Source: Parelaphostrongylus tenuis (lineage: Eukaryota > Nematoda > Chromadorea > Rhabditida > Metastrongylidae). From it: a stretch of DNA of 64,000 bases. The notes under the pieces are model-generated. The model made no database searches, had not been told where the DNA came from, and saw only the letters and a program-made list of their open reading frames with translations. The position numbers were made by a program, and so were the translations under genes. The stretch spans positions 186,001 through 250,000 of the forward strand of contig JAHQIW010006963.1 in the NCBI GenBank assembly GCA_019055375.1. The letters run 5' to 3'. This document shows, piece after piece, positions 12,176-24,492 of the stretch (the first letter of the stretch is position 1; every line of letters starts with the position of its first letter).

Positions 12176-15100
12176 GATCCATGTGTGCATGAAGAAACAC
12201 AATCGTTTAGCCGTACACATAACCTACTTATGAATGATCGGCCGACTTTTGATCACACCGCTGGTTAACGGATTAGCTGACGACAAATCGCACCGCGCAG
12301 TGACTTTCTCATTGCTGATGATATAAATTTCGAGGAATAAGGAAGAGCAACTTGATCAATTAATTTGAGGGCTGCCTGGTTTTTGTTTTTTTTTTTTGGC
12401 GACTCAAAACACACATCAGCAAGAATTCGCCCTCGGGCTTAGTTTGTTTCCTTCATGAGAAAAATGAAGTCCTCCAGATTCCAAATATCGTCCAAATATA
12501 ATATTTGAATTGATTTTTCAGCATATTGAAGACCTCAGAGTGGGGAAAGCTGCCAATGTGGATAAAGTCATTAATGTGGCTAGTTTTTAGTCAAAGGAAT
12601 CGGAATCGAAAAAAAGTCAAAGGAATCTCCATCAAACAATTTTTTTTCAAGTGGCTTTTACCTTAATAAACAATCCATCGAGCCAACAATCTTTCCTGCC
12701 CTGCTCCTACTTTCGCTTCAAAAATGCCTTTGTGGTGTTTAATTGTTTCGAAGAGTAGCGCTTGATTACCTTTCTAAAATCTGACATTTGTTAGCGTAAC
12801 AAAAGAAAACATTTTCTTGATGAAGGTTGTAGTAACTAAGTGGTATGCGCAATACACGTTTTTTGTTTTCATTCGAGAAACACGTTTCTTTCATCTCAAG
12901 CAGAAATTCTCAAACTTTTCTTCAATCGTCAGTGGCTGTGATAAAACTCACAGAAATGCTGACAGTTATGAATCGGTGACGCCTTCGGTTAATCTTGGCC
13001 GTTCAAAAATGGTATAGAACCGGTTAGTAATATTACCTCAATGGTGAAGAATTTTGTCCAAGCCATCTGATTCACTTTTGAACGTGCAATTGCATGATCG
13101 ACCTAAGTATAGCATATTGTAAGTCTGAAAAAACTCGGGTCGTTTTTAGCCGATCCCTCAAGTTTTCGTTGAAAAACTGTTCTTCTCTCAGTCGCCATGT
13201 GATGACACCTGTCGCGATTGCGGCTGGCGATAGTGCGCGACAATTTCGCTGATGACTCCAAGGCGATTTGTGATCGTATCATCATCGTCCGCTGTCGTTC
13301 AATCCATCAAAAACTCGACGCCATCATCTACAGGTGCTCATTCAACTGATCGTCAACGCTGATAACTATGACAGACACGAAGCGATTGATCTTCGCTTCA
13401 GGAACAGTTGAATTGCCGTTGTGCTGTTGTTCAATAGCGTTTCAAAAGGTAGCACAACAAAAACAAAGAATTTTCAAGAAAAACACATGATTGCCATGAT
13501 TTTGAAGTTGGTGTTCAATATGCGATGAATATGTATCAACATTTGCATAGTCCTTTTTTTGCACTCACTGATAGATCGATTACGGCCATCACCTTTAGGC
13601 ACCATAGAAGAACAACTGAATTAAAGTTTCACCCTATAGAAGATCTGATATAATTGATTGATTAAATGGCAAGGGAACAAAGGCAATTGCCATAATACAT
13701 GAATAAAGCTAACCACCACATGCCTTACAGTAGTACTACTTTTCGTCGTACTACAATTGTTTCGATAAAAAAGTGAAGATCAATCGCTTCTCAGGCATGC
13801 GTGACGTTTTGCAGTGGACAACGAGCAGTGCAGTTTTGCAGGGAGCCACGGATAATTCTCAGCTACGGGTGTATTAAGCTGTTTTTCCTCCGTAATTCTT
13901 AAAAAAGAACCTACTCATGGAATCGCGATGTAAAGTCTAACATGGTTCTTCTCTCTATTTTTTATCAAGGCCATTTATTTATAATTTAAGCTTATTACCC
14001 AAGTACATTGAAGCTCCATAAAATTACCTCTGCAAGATTAGGTGTCAAATCCGCCAGCAATGTTTTCCATATTTTGACGAAGAACGTTTTATTAAGAATT
14101 AATTATTCTTATGATCTGCAATGTGACAAATTCACCGTTATTACACTTAAGTATTTCCTCATTAGAACTTGATAGAATCGATGACAAATTTGTTCTCTTT
14201 CGTGAGCTTTTTTTGCAAGACAGTCAGCAGGATGCTTCCGGATCCCATATGACTAGCTGTCATTGTCCTTTTATCCAAGCACAGATTTTTTTCCATTGTC
14301 TTTTTCTGAAGCTTTTCTTCTTCACAAAGCACGATAGGTGCTGCGTACACCAGATGTTATGCGGTCAACTTCTCGATGATGAATTAGCTGTCGATCGCCG
14401 ACGTCAAAACGGCCACATCATCACTACAAGATCGCGTAGTTAAAAGAACTCATTTCTCATGTTCGATTGAGGTCCTACAACTCTGGAACAACCTAAGTTA
14501 TACAAGCTTATTCATTTCAGAAACACTAGCCAAAATACTAGGTCTTTGATGAGAAATGCTGAAATCTAAACCTCTATGTTATCTTCTCGATATAAAAATC
14601 GCTCAGTGATTCAGAATTGTATGATCAGCTTTCATCTGATATATGGCATGCGAAACTTTCCCGCAGCATCTTGATCTGGAAACGGTAAGTAAAGAAACAC
14701 TCAGATCAACGCCGTTTAGCAGATAAACAATCCTCTTTACAGTCGTTACGGTAACGAAATCTCAAGTGCAATGCTAACGTTTTCATCACTAGATAGTGTG
14801 AACATAGCACTCAACCGTGCACCGACGTACGCACGGGGCAGCAAACACTCCTGTAGGCAGATAAATGATAATGTCTGAATCCAGCACTTTGCCGAAGGAA
14901 ACAGTTATAGATTTACAATGCACTTTATGGAGGAATATGTACATTTTGGTTGCTTAAACCATAACGTGCATCCATTGGTAGTCACCATAGGATTCTGCTC
15001 TTCATAGGAAAACCCACCATAGTTTAGCTCAAATGGATCACAGTAAATGTTTATAAAGTGATTTTGAGAGTTATCATTGACCCTTGATGGCACTATAAAT

Positions 15101-18100
15101 CGTCGATGCTTGACTATCACTAATTAGCTACACTTCCATTCAGTTCAGGCGCAGTTCTTGGTGATAAGATACGTCCTTTTTTCATTACAGACGCTACGAA
15201 CGCACGATTGCATACAAATCTGTAAATCATATAGACATGATCTAATTGTGTAATCAGATAATGTTTGTGTTTGTGTATTGAGTTATTCACACTTTATGAA
15301 AGTTTAACGAATGTCTTCATCTCAACGTAGTCATTCTTTCGAACGTTAAGCTATCAAATGTACACATTGAAAACGCTGCTAATCATATCGATAAACATCA
15401 TTCAGCATGTGAGCACTTGTTTGATAATCGATGATTCATATAAGAACCGGAAAAAATAAAATAAAAGAGCACCTTGGGTAGGTCGCTTAAACACCTAGAA
15501 AACTGAGTTCTTCTCATAAAGAAATTTGATCAATTCGCTGATGAATGCTCACTTAGAAGAAGACTCGGTTTCAGGCGAAATCGGAATGTAAAAAGCAGAA
15601 GCTGGAAGCAAGGCATTATCTAAGATTGACAAGCAAGTTTTGATCCATTTGTGCAGCTCATTAGGAAGAAGATTAAAACGATGCAATCATTACAAGAAGG
15701 AGTCATAATAAATTCAAATAGAAGAGAAAGAAATTTCTCGCATTGCTGTAGATGCTAAAGCATGTTGAATGTTCAAGAAATCCTCGAAATCACCTATTAA
15801 TTCAGTTAATTATCTTCCAGATTAAGTTGGCACAAGTAAATTCTCATAGTCTTCTTTACGCAACAGAGCTTGGCGCAGGGTTCTGCTCATTTGATGAGCA
15901 CAAACGACAGCTTACTTTTGGCAAAAGCATTCGTGGTTTACTGCATTTGATGAGGTAGAAAAGAGAGCAATTCACGAAGTTCCTTCGCTGGTATAGAGAT
16001 TTTAAGCATCAAACTTACGGTTAGCGTTATTCTCTCGATCTCTTATGTTCATAATATAGTCCGTTCAACGAAGCAGTGAAAAAGTAACTTCAGGGATGAC
16101 CTGATCACTTCGATCATCCTAATGAGCCCTTTGCTCATCATCCTTTTATGACAGAACGATGCGTATTGTTGTGCCAGTGAAGGAGATAATAATTGCGGGC
16201 ACATAATTATGACACTTTCTGCTTTTCCAATTAACCATCACATGTGTTAACTAGAAATACGTGTACAAGCTATCAACCACTTATGGGTTTGGTCAAGACC
16301 ATGATGTTTTGAGCCAAACTAAGCTGTGACGTAGGAGGCGATCACGTCTGAAATCCACATACATCTACAGTAAAGTCTTATGACTTTGTAGGGCTTCGTT
16401 TCAAGACCAACTAGGAATTCTTGGAAGCGGATCTCTAAATATAACAATTGAAAATTCAAAGGCAAACGCTCTAGGACAAAGTTAGCTTTGAAGGAAACTT
16501 CCAGTCTAAAAGAAGTAAGGCATCTTGAGATTTTATGAGCAACGAATAATTGCTATTTTTTTTTTGAATACAGGAGCAGTTTTCTCTGTGTGCTTTTCCT
16601 CAATGCTAGTCAACGTTTTCAGCATTTTGATCGATTGCCAACCATTCTTTTCAAATTTCGAACATCTACCAACATCGACTACCGTATGGACTTATGCAAA
16701 CAGGCAAATAATTGTCCACAACAATAATCAAAAAAAAAAAACAGTGTAAAACTCATCGCGAGCAATGTTCTTATATGAACGATTTTCGCGTGTTAATGTA
16801 GTTTTATGGAAAAAAAAATGAAAATGATTGCGGGCATTTCAGCAAAAGGCAGTCGATGTACTGATAAAAACTACAATGTTTAGGTAAATAATACTAAGTC
16901 CAATATCATAGAGTGCTATACTCTGAAGCAAAAGCATAATCTGTGCCGCAGAATTCTCGTATTTGAAAAGTCCAAGTTCTTCTGGAAAACTCGGTAGCCC
17001 TCTGCATGATATTTAGTCGCGTTATGAATTTCTTAATGATAACATTTTCTCTCTGCGTCTCCACTTCAGTAGAACTTAAAGTTAATGTTTTTTGTTAATT
17101 TCAAATGTTCATACTTACATAGGTAGGTTTAAACAGTTTTATGGCATGCTGATGTTTCCTTATCCGGTATTTAAGGCACTTATAATTAGTTACCGTTATA
17201 ACATTTTTATCGCGCTGGTTAGAGATGACCCAAATACGCACGCGGTCGTTGGTACAGTCTTACAGTTCTAGCTCACCAAACTTCTCTCCGTGCCGGAATC
17301 GGTGAATTTTGAACCGCATTTGTTTAGAAAGGCAGCAGCACTGAAGTGTCAAATTTTTAGCACACCGTAAGTTATTGTATGAGGCAGATATGCATTAGAT
17401 CACCTCAAACAAAGTCTGATGAGTCCCACACATTGATACCATCCCTCGAGGACTGATGAACCCAGAGAGTTTATCGATCTCTATTATGAGTTTTGATGTC
17501 TGTCTCACTGTAGCGGTTACGTGGACATAAGTAGTAGCATACAACAGAACAGATTTGAAGGTGAGCTGCCTGTATAACCCGCGCGGTCGTTTAACATACT
17601 GAAGCGCACCACACGATACCCTTTGACTCTGTGTTATTAATCAATAACTATGAAGGACAATGTATAGTTTCACTTGAATTATCGGATTTAACAATATTCG
17701 AAGAGCATTTTAGTGTTTTGATTAGGGATACTACGACATTCGTTTCATTAAAGTGCACATTTTTCGATCAAAAGTATACTTGATGAAGAGAAATTTCGTC
17801 GGTTGTTGGAAAATTGAATTGGATTAAGTTACTTTTTCCGCATTTATTCATTTAGATGAGTTTTTCGAGTCTTTTTTTCAACATTTAACAGCAGTTATTT
17901 AGTAGTCGACATTGGTATGTAAGGCCTATATAGACGCATTAATGAGCTGAAGTGTTTCTTGTTGCACACGAATATGCCAAAAACAAAATCTTTTAAGATG
18001 TCCCTATGATTCTTGTGTACGCTTCTTTTCTCTTTGCTATAGATTTCTGACACCATTTTCCAATTTTACCGTATGATACCGTATCATATGATTGAATACG

Positions 18101-21100
18101 AGCCGCCTTCGAAATCTTAGCAGATCTTCCCTTCACAAAAAACATCCAAGAAATCATCGCGAACACAATTTCACTATTCCTTAGGATTTCATGATATATC
18201 AGATCCCTATAACATCTCTAATAAATGTATAACAACCATAAAGAGTGGTGCAATATCATCTATCCCCCTCTTTCTATTCAACATAGCTCCTCGTTCAGTT
18301 CACCTAACCGACCTAATGTGGTATGTTTGAGTAGTTAACAAGGTGTACCATATGTGTATTGAATAGAATTATTAGAGGCACACGCCATTGCCATCACTTC
18401 CAAAGGGACTTTCCTTTTAGACGTATCGCAGCCGCCCATCGGCCGACGATAATTACTGAAATGGACACTGATTATAGGGCGAGTCAAAATGGACCGCGTT
18501 ATGGAACGTTTTCGTATCCTCACCATTCTTTCAACCAATTCGTCCTCACTGTACTCTGTCTTGTTCCTTACGATTATCGTGGTAATATAAAGTCTATTCA
18601 TTATCTCCTTTTCTTATATCCATTCTTTTTTTATTGATAATGTTTTAATCGTAAAAATAAACAGACAACTGAAATGTTTAGCTTCTCTGAAAGTAATGGT
18701 AATTATGTGACGAACTATGAAATTGTAGTTGAACACTTATAGGATAAAATTTCTCAAAATTACCACAGTTGGTACTTCTCTTCTCTTCTTCTGCTCATTC
18801 ATAGCATGGCCGATTAGGCAGGCAACAAGAAAGCAAGAAAATGAAATTTCTTAAAGAAGCGGAAGATTTTGAGGGCAAACTAATCTCACAAATTCTTTGA
18901 CTTCAGATTATGCACCGTAATTCGAGCGGAATAGGAGGTAAGATAACGAATTGTTCAGCGATGCAGTTAGTGAGGAAGCAAGATGCTAGTTTGGCACTCT
19001 TTCTCTCAATGTCATTGTAGTCACGTGGGAACGCTTTAGCCCGACTATCTCCAACACTGCAAGGAGAATAGGCGTAATTAACATTCTCCGTTATTCAAAA
19101 AAGGCGAAGTCCTCAAGCTCCAGCCGTAACAACACACAACATGTGTGAAATAAATTTTGACCAGAACAGCAGGAATGTAAAGCTGATAGTGCTAGCTTCT
19201 ATAGCAATTACCTACTTGCTATTCGGTCGCACAGTGTTCATATCGAGACCACGGCCACATAATTTAGTTCGTGAGTGTACTTTGGAAGTTCGATGCAGTT
19301 CGTCAAATTACCAAATTTTCTCTTCCTCATGATCATTTCGAAGAAGAAGTAAAAGGTGAAGTCCTGAAAACACTGGGTTGAATTTTATTTTTCTCGGAAA
19401 TTTTATTGACGGAGATCGCCATAGAATCTAGCCGATCCCTTCCATTGTCTTTCGACAGTTGGGGTCGAGCTGTGAGCGCGGCTTTCAATAGGCGGGTGTG
19501 AACATCGCCACTCAACAGGCTGTGAAGCGCGATGAAACCGTGCGATAAGTGACGCGAGGCAGACTCTACTGCAGGAGGGCCACATACACTCAAACAAGCC
19601 ACTCATCGGAAATCATGGTCCAGATTCGTTGATATGATAGGCAGTCACAAACAGACATCGTATGTAAATCCACTGGCGACGATGACAAGAAAGACCAGGC
19701 TAAAAGGGTTTTGCCATGGATGAATTAAAGGTGACAATCAGTGAGAGAAGTTTTCTAAGCCAACAGATCAATTCAAGTATAGAGTGACCAAAATATCACA
19801 GTGGTACGAATTTATATGAGATTGAATGCGCTATCGAATTTTACCATCGAGTCACATAATCCCTAAGAAAAAGGATTCCTGTAATTACATGGATAACAAA
19901 GATTGTGCAATGTTAACCAGTTCATATTTCCATCACGAAAGACGAACAAGAACGATCGAGAATCGGAAAAGCAGTAGCTGAGCTCCTTAGCTCTGAATAT
20001 CATCAGCTCGACTGAGTAGGTCACACAGCGTACGTATATCCCCATACACCAGAAGCTGCTTAGGCTCTCATTTTTCCCTATTTACAACTGTTTTCATTCC
20101 TAAAATTAACACTTCAAGCACTTTCTTAGTATTTGCACTTCAGTATGGCAGCCTCATTCCATATAAAACAGTCATGAGTTTTCTGGATCATTTTTCACTT
20201 CGCCGAATTCATGTCCATCAGAGTCACCCTGCGTAAGCTCCAAATCGTCATTCTTCATCTCGACTTCACGTAATTTTCATTTAAACCACACTGCCTGTCA
20301 CTCTATACTCGATTATTACGTGTGTGCATTTTGATCGAAATTATGCTAAATAGCCACCGCCATCACTTAATTACATCGTGCTCAACAATGAAAGCCGCAT
20401 TGTTGTTCAGCTCTCCTGGGAAGCTTCAGCCACGTCCAGATGATATTAAACATAGACTTCTGATAGTAATTACGAAATGGTGCAACTATGCTGATGTCAT
20501 TTCGTCGTCTTCACAAAAATTCTTCATAACACCGAGGGTGTTCCTTAGAAAAGCAGAGACTAGTTAAAGATGGAACTTCGTCGCAACAACACCGGTTCAT
20601 CAATGCTCTTCACTCCCTACGTGACTGCATATTTCGGAATAGAATAAATAGACAGTAGTATGATAAGTTGATGTTTCTTGATAGTATGAAAGCATTACTT
20701 AAAACTCAATGAATCGTTAACCGGAAAATGTGGGAAGTAACGACAAATGTATCTGGAGACTACATAAGGAAGAATGCAAACGATAGGATTGATTGTGCAC
20801 ACTAATGACTCTTGTAGCAGATACAACTGATACTTCCAAGTATTGAGAATGCGTACCGAGAGCTTCCTAGCATTCTGTAGAGTACAATATCTTGTTAGAA
20901 TTCAAAGCGCTTTTTACAGATTAATTGTTCCAACAAATTTTATAATGTCGAGAAAAAATTCTTAGCCCCTCATCACAAATTGCGGCAGTCGTTCAGCTAA
21001 TCTCGTGCTATCTGTAGTACGCATGTCACCGCCCGTACAGCGGCTTCTTTCGCGGTTTTACGGGTCAGTGCTTGCACCGAAACACATACCACCTGCACGC

Positions 21101-21397
21101 AAGTGCCGACAATTATCGTGATCCCTGGAGGATTACGGTACCCTTTTCTCCTACATGGGCGCCAACTACGCTAGGTAGCTTAAGTTCCCAAAATCAAGTG
21201 CTATAGCGGGTATAGCTTATTACAATAGAAGCAAGTACACATCACTAAAAATTCATTGAACCATAGCTTACAACAGTGAATAAGCTAATATCTTATTAAA
21301 ACTAAACGATTTGTAAGGAAATCTCACAATCACAAAATCAATACTGAGCAGGACTCAATACTGAAATAAAATCAATGCTGAGGAAGTAGGAGATTAG

Positions 21398-21724
21398 ATT
21401 TATAACTGGGTAGCAGATGGAGTTCGTGATAGTACACCTTTTGTTGGAATATGTAGGAACTCTTTGATTGCTTCACGTAATGAACCACTACGACTAAGAG
21501 AATTTTTCGAAGATGTCAGTGATTCTTGTGAACCGATTGAAGCTTGCCGTGATGAATTTCTCGACGAGTTCGATCCTAAACAACCATCGAATACATTTGT
21601 TAATGTGAGATCTCTTTCACAGTTTCTCCTCGAAAAATATTGGCAAGCGAATCCCTTTGCTACATTCTGCCTTCCTCATTCGTTTGAGAGAATTGAATAT
21701 CAAGATTGTAAAGTGTCTCACTAG
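21398..21724 (+). CDS. Candidate terminal exon, unknown acidic protein
   Basis: A 327-base frame opens directly after a GGAGATTAG acceptor-like site and runs in phase to a TAG stop, giving 108 residues. The product is acidic and well mixed in composition, with the strings WVADGVRDSTPF, EFFEDVSDSCEPIEA and FLLEKYWQANPF. It lacks the hydrophobic low-complexity look of the chance frames nearby. I do not recognise the family. No upstream exon could be joined with confidence, and no AATAAA lies close downstream. It may be a 3' exon of a plus-strand gene, a gene relic, or chance. Confidence 0.28.
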   Translation: MYNWVADGVRDSTPFVGICRNSLIASRNEPLRLREFFEDVSDSCEPIEACRDEFLDEFDPKQPSNTFVNVRSLSQFLLEKYWQANPFATFCLPHSFERIEYQDCKVSH

Positions 21725-23966
21725 GAACTCAAGATAAGCTTAGGAGACGATTTCGAGAATCGAGTACCATTTCGTTCAACAACACTTTCCCTGTACTGAT
21801 TGCATACGTAATGTTTTCATTAACACCATCAACTATAAACATTGTAAGGGCACATCTAATTCACCGACGCCTGCGTCCACATATGGTCGCATTTACGTTT
21901 AGCAGCTGCACAAACTTCGCAACATTACGCGATAAATGCATGTCTTCATCTCGACACTATTTTTTCAAACTGCTTCACAAATGATTGTACTATTAGAATC
22001 AAGTACAGTTCACTAAAATCTGCTGACGAAAAAGCATACGTCACAACGGTTTTAGTGGTCCACAAAAACTGGTATCCATCAGAACATCTATTAGTCTACA
22101 CTCAAGCAAAATAATCACTGAATTCATCGATTAGTCACAGTAGACAGCATTCGAGTGTATATCTACTCCCTCTACTCTCCAATCCTTAGATGGAAAGTGA
22201 GGTCAACTAAGTTTCAAAAATGTTCTAAAAACGTCGACGTTGATTCGTCAAACGTAAATCCAATTATTTTAATTGTTGAACAAAAATAAGCACTTTACGA
22301 CGGATCATTTTGCATCATCCGGTCCAAGGAAACTGATCTCAATAATTCGTTACGCGGGAATTCTAGACTCGTTTGATTTGCAACTTTGTCCTTGATAAGT
22401 CATCATTACATACATAAAAACTTAAACTTCGTTCAACTGTGAACAATATGCCCAATGAGAAGCAGATACATCTGTGCTGCCTCCCTCCAATCTATCACAG
22501 TAAAACTCGCCCTAATAGTACCTAAGCAAACGTTTCCCATCTTATTAATCACTGTTCACATTTGGCTATTGGTATAAGTCGACTTCACTTGTCGATGAAG
22601 ATCGATCTCTTGACCGTGTAGCGTCAGCCTATGAGGCATAGCCGTAATTAGAAGTTTACATATCAAAAGTACTTCTTTTCCGACTAATCAAACAATCATG
22701 TAGACGGAGATTGTGCAGCGCACGTAGATTTTTCACAGCTGACTTATTAGACAGCGCTAAATTAAGATCAAATTCGAACTAATACATTTCTGGCATCTTA
22801 TTCCTCTGAAATTAGGATTGAATTGATATATATTTCAGTGAACTGAACAACGGAATCGTAAGAAAGCCCTCTCAAAAAACCTGGAGTTTAAGAACGCACC
22901 AATGTTTAGTGTGATGAACAAAGTGATAGAAATAATGGATCAGAATTTTTATGATTGAAAAAAACGTTGTAACTTTCAAGCACACGTATCTCTCGATCAG
23001 CCTCTTCTCTAGCTCGCTCTCTTTGAGATGTGAGAAGGCCTTGCCATCCTATAGCCGCTCGTCCCGACCCCTCAACATTACCGCATGCACAATTTTCCTT
23101 CACCAATTATTTGTTTTGTCAGACTGCTGTCTCTGTCTGCATGTGCGTATGTGTGTATTTCACATCGATTCAGTGCTAATCACGAAGTCTGAGCAAATAG
23201 ATCGCAGAGGCCGCAATTCAACAATCGCATCCACAGCGCGATGACATCGAGCGATACTTGTCGCGCTCGTTCCACAATTCTTTGCGATTTTATACAGAAA
23301 ACATGCAGGGAGTGCAAATTGTACATCTATCCATTGATAGGATGAAGGCGATGTCGTTGCTCAGCCTTTGAGCTGGACTGTAAAGCTCACACTGGTGATG
23401 AGATCCTCCCATTCAAACAAGGAAGGCTTGGAGAGAAGAAAAAACGAAATAACGGAATGGGTGAGCAATCAAACAAACCGCAATAGACCAAAGGATGATA
23501 GATCTCGTCAAATTTCGGATAGCAGAGCCAGTCAGCATAGTACTGATACGTATAACCAAGCAGATCGTGAATCGTAGTGTCAACGCCTAAAAGATGAGAG
23601 ATAATTTTGTTTAAACAAGATGAATAACGAAGTGGAATTTCAACACATAAAATTTTACTCCTTGGATATTTAGAAGGATGGCGATATCAACTTTTTACTT
23701 TACACATAATAAAGATAGAAACTTGCTTCACCAGGTACTGGCAGTTGTAGAGACTTCATGCAGACACTAGCTAACTGTCAGATGCAACTTAACATTTGCT
23801 ACTTTGCATTTCCAAGAAGCGCCTCAAACTGTTAGAATCACTGCTAGCAGCAATTATATGTAAAGACTCCGCTATTGTTATCATAGCAATCAATGATGAT
23901 CTGTTTGTTAAGTTTTGATGCATCCATCCGAAATATTTACTCATCTTTCAGACGTACCGAATGCTG
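21725..23966. other. Unannotated DNA
   Basis: I see no supported gene. A hydrophilic plus-strand frame at 23368-23577 and an opposed minus-strand frame over the same bases are both open, so neither can be trusted. There are no notable repeats. Confidence 0.5.
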
Positions 23967-24076
23967 TCAATACGTTAAGTGATATATCGTTAAGTAAGCG
24001 CTTAGCACTATAAGACGTCCTAACACGGTGGTGTATACGGTAGCGCCGCGCCGATTGACCGGTGTTAATCTGTTTG
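23967..24076 (-). CDS. Possible last exon of the SOWAH-like ankyrin gene
   Basis: Downstream of the last secure ankyrin exon, the first segment on the minus strand that accepts its splice phase begins after a GCGCTTTAG acceptor and runs 35 codons to a TGA. With the carried-over base it begins Ala-Asn-Arg-Leu-Thr and continues with NRRGATVYTTVLGRL. In SOWAH proteins the final ankyrin repeat is followed by an Ala-x-x-x-x-x-Arg-Asp-Tyr-Ser-Gly segment ending in Tyr-Leu. The candidate has the Arg, Gly, Ala and Tyr in compatible spacing but not the Asp-Tyr-Ser-Gly core. The phase match has a one-in-three chance of being accidental. Confidence 0.22.
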
Positions 24077-24416
24077 CTAAAGCGCACCCGTTACTGTCAA
24101 TACGAGCGGATAGGAAGCTAAATCCTGGTTCTAAGCGGTCTGCGCTACGTAGCTTGGAGCTCGATCAGCGTGAATACAACAATTTGAGAGGAACCCACTA
24201 GATTGACGTTAATTCAAACTGCTTTAGATTACACTCCGAGCTTCACCTGCACTTTGTATTTTAACATATAGCAATGTTATCCTATTAGTCATTACTAATG
24301 CTCAACAGAAATTCACAACTGAATGAAATGACGACAACTTTGTAACCTATAAGTTGCAACCTTCTCTTCATATAAAACATTGTTTTGTGCTGCTATCAAT
24401 ATCCTTGAATGCTCAC

Positions 24417-24492
24417 CAAATTCTTCAATCAAAATTTGCACCATTTCTCGATCTTGATTTTGTGCAGCCAAATGAAGTGGTGTATATCCACA
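24417..24492 (-). CDS. Ankyrin exon (GYTPLHLAA repeat)
   Basis: The exon opens after TGGTTTTAG and encodes 25 codons plus one base, containing the hallmark ankyrin string GYTPLHLAAQNQDREMVQI. Read after the preceding exon it restores GANFNSKTR-CGYTPLHLAA, exactly the spacing of consecutive ankyrin repeats. I placed the donor at GTGAGC (24416 leftwards). Without that donor, translation would run about 25 more residues to a stop with no ankyrin character. Confidence 0.85.

Larger units (their letters stand above)
8428..21397. other. Large gene-poor segment with simple repeats
   Basis: Thirteen kilobases without a gene I can defend. Simple repeats at 9321, 9709 and 11966 are listed separately. 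Locally GC-richer patches stand out at about 8990-9110, 13140-13300 and 19420-19600, each open in several frames because stops are scarce there. A 14-codon frame starting ATG at 14643 ends at a consensus GTAAGT donor (14685) but has no identifiable partner exon. At 18335-18637 both strands are open (88 and 92 codons), so at most one could be real; neither has a recognisable motif. Confidence 0.55.

Noticed and set aside
11907..12268. Cys/Val and His/Thr frames over the TG tract
   Set aside because: Translation artefacts of a dinucleotide repeat.
13991..14006. TTACCCAAGTAC, resembling part of the nematode spliced leader SL1
   Set aside because: Only about ten bases match. There is no complete leader, donor site or Sm-binding sequence around it.
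14643..14684. ATG frame of 14 codons ending at a perfect GTAAGT donor
   Set aside because: Attractive as a first exon, but no downstream exon in the right phase could be recognised, and such short frames are common by chance.
18335..18637. Opposed 88- and 92-codon frames with splice-like sites
   Set aside because: Each has some protein-like stretches, but neither joins to another exon, and the same bases cannot be used to support both.
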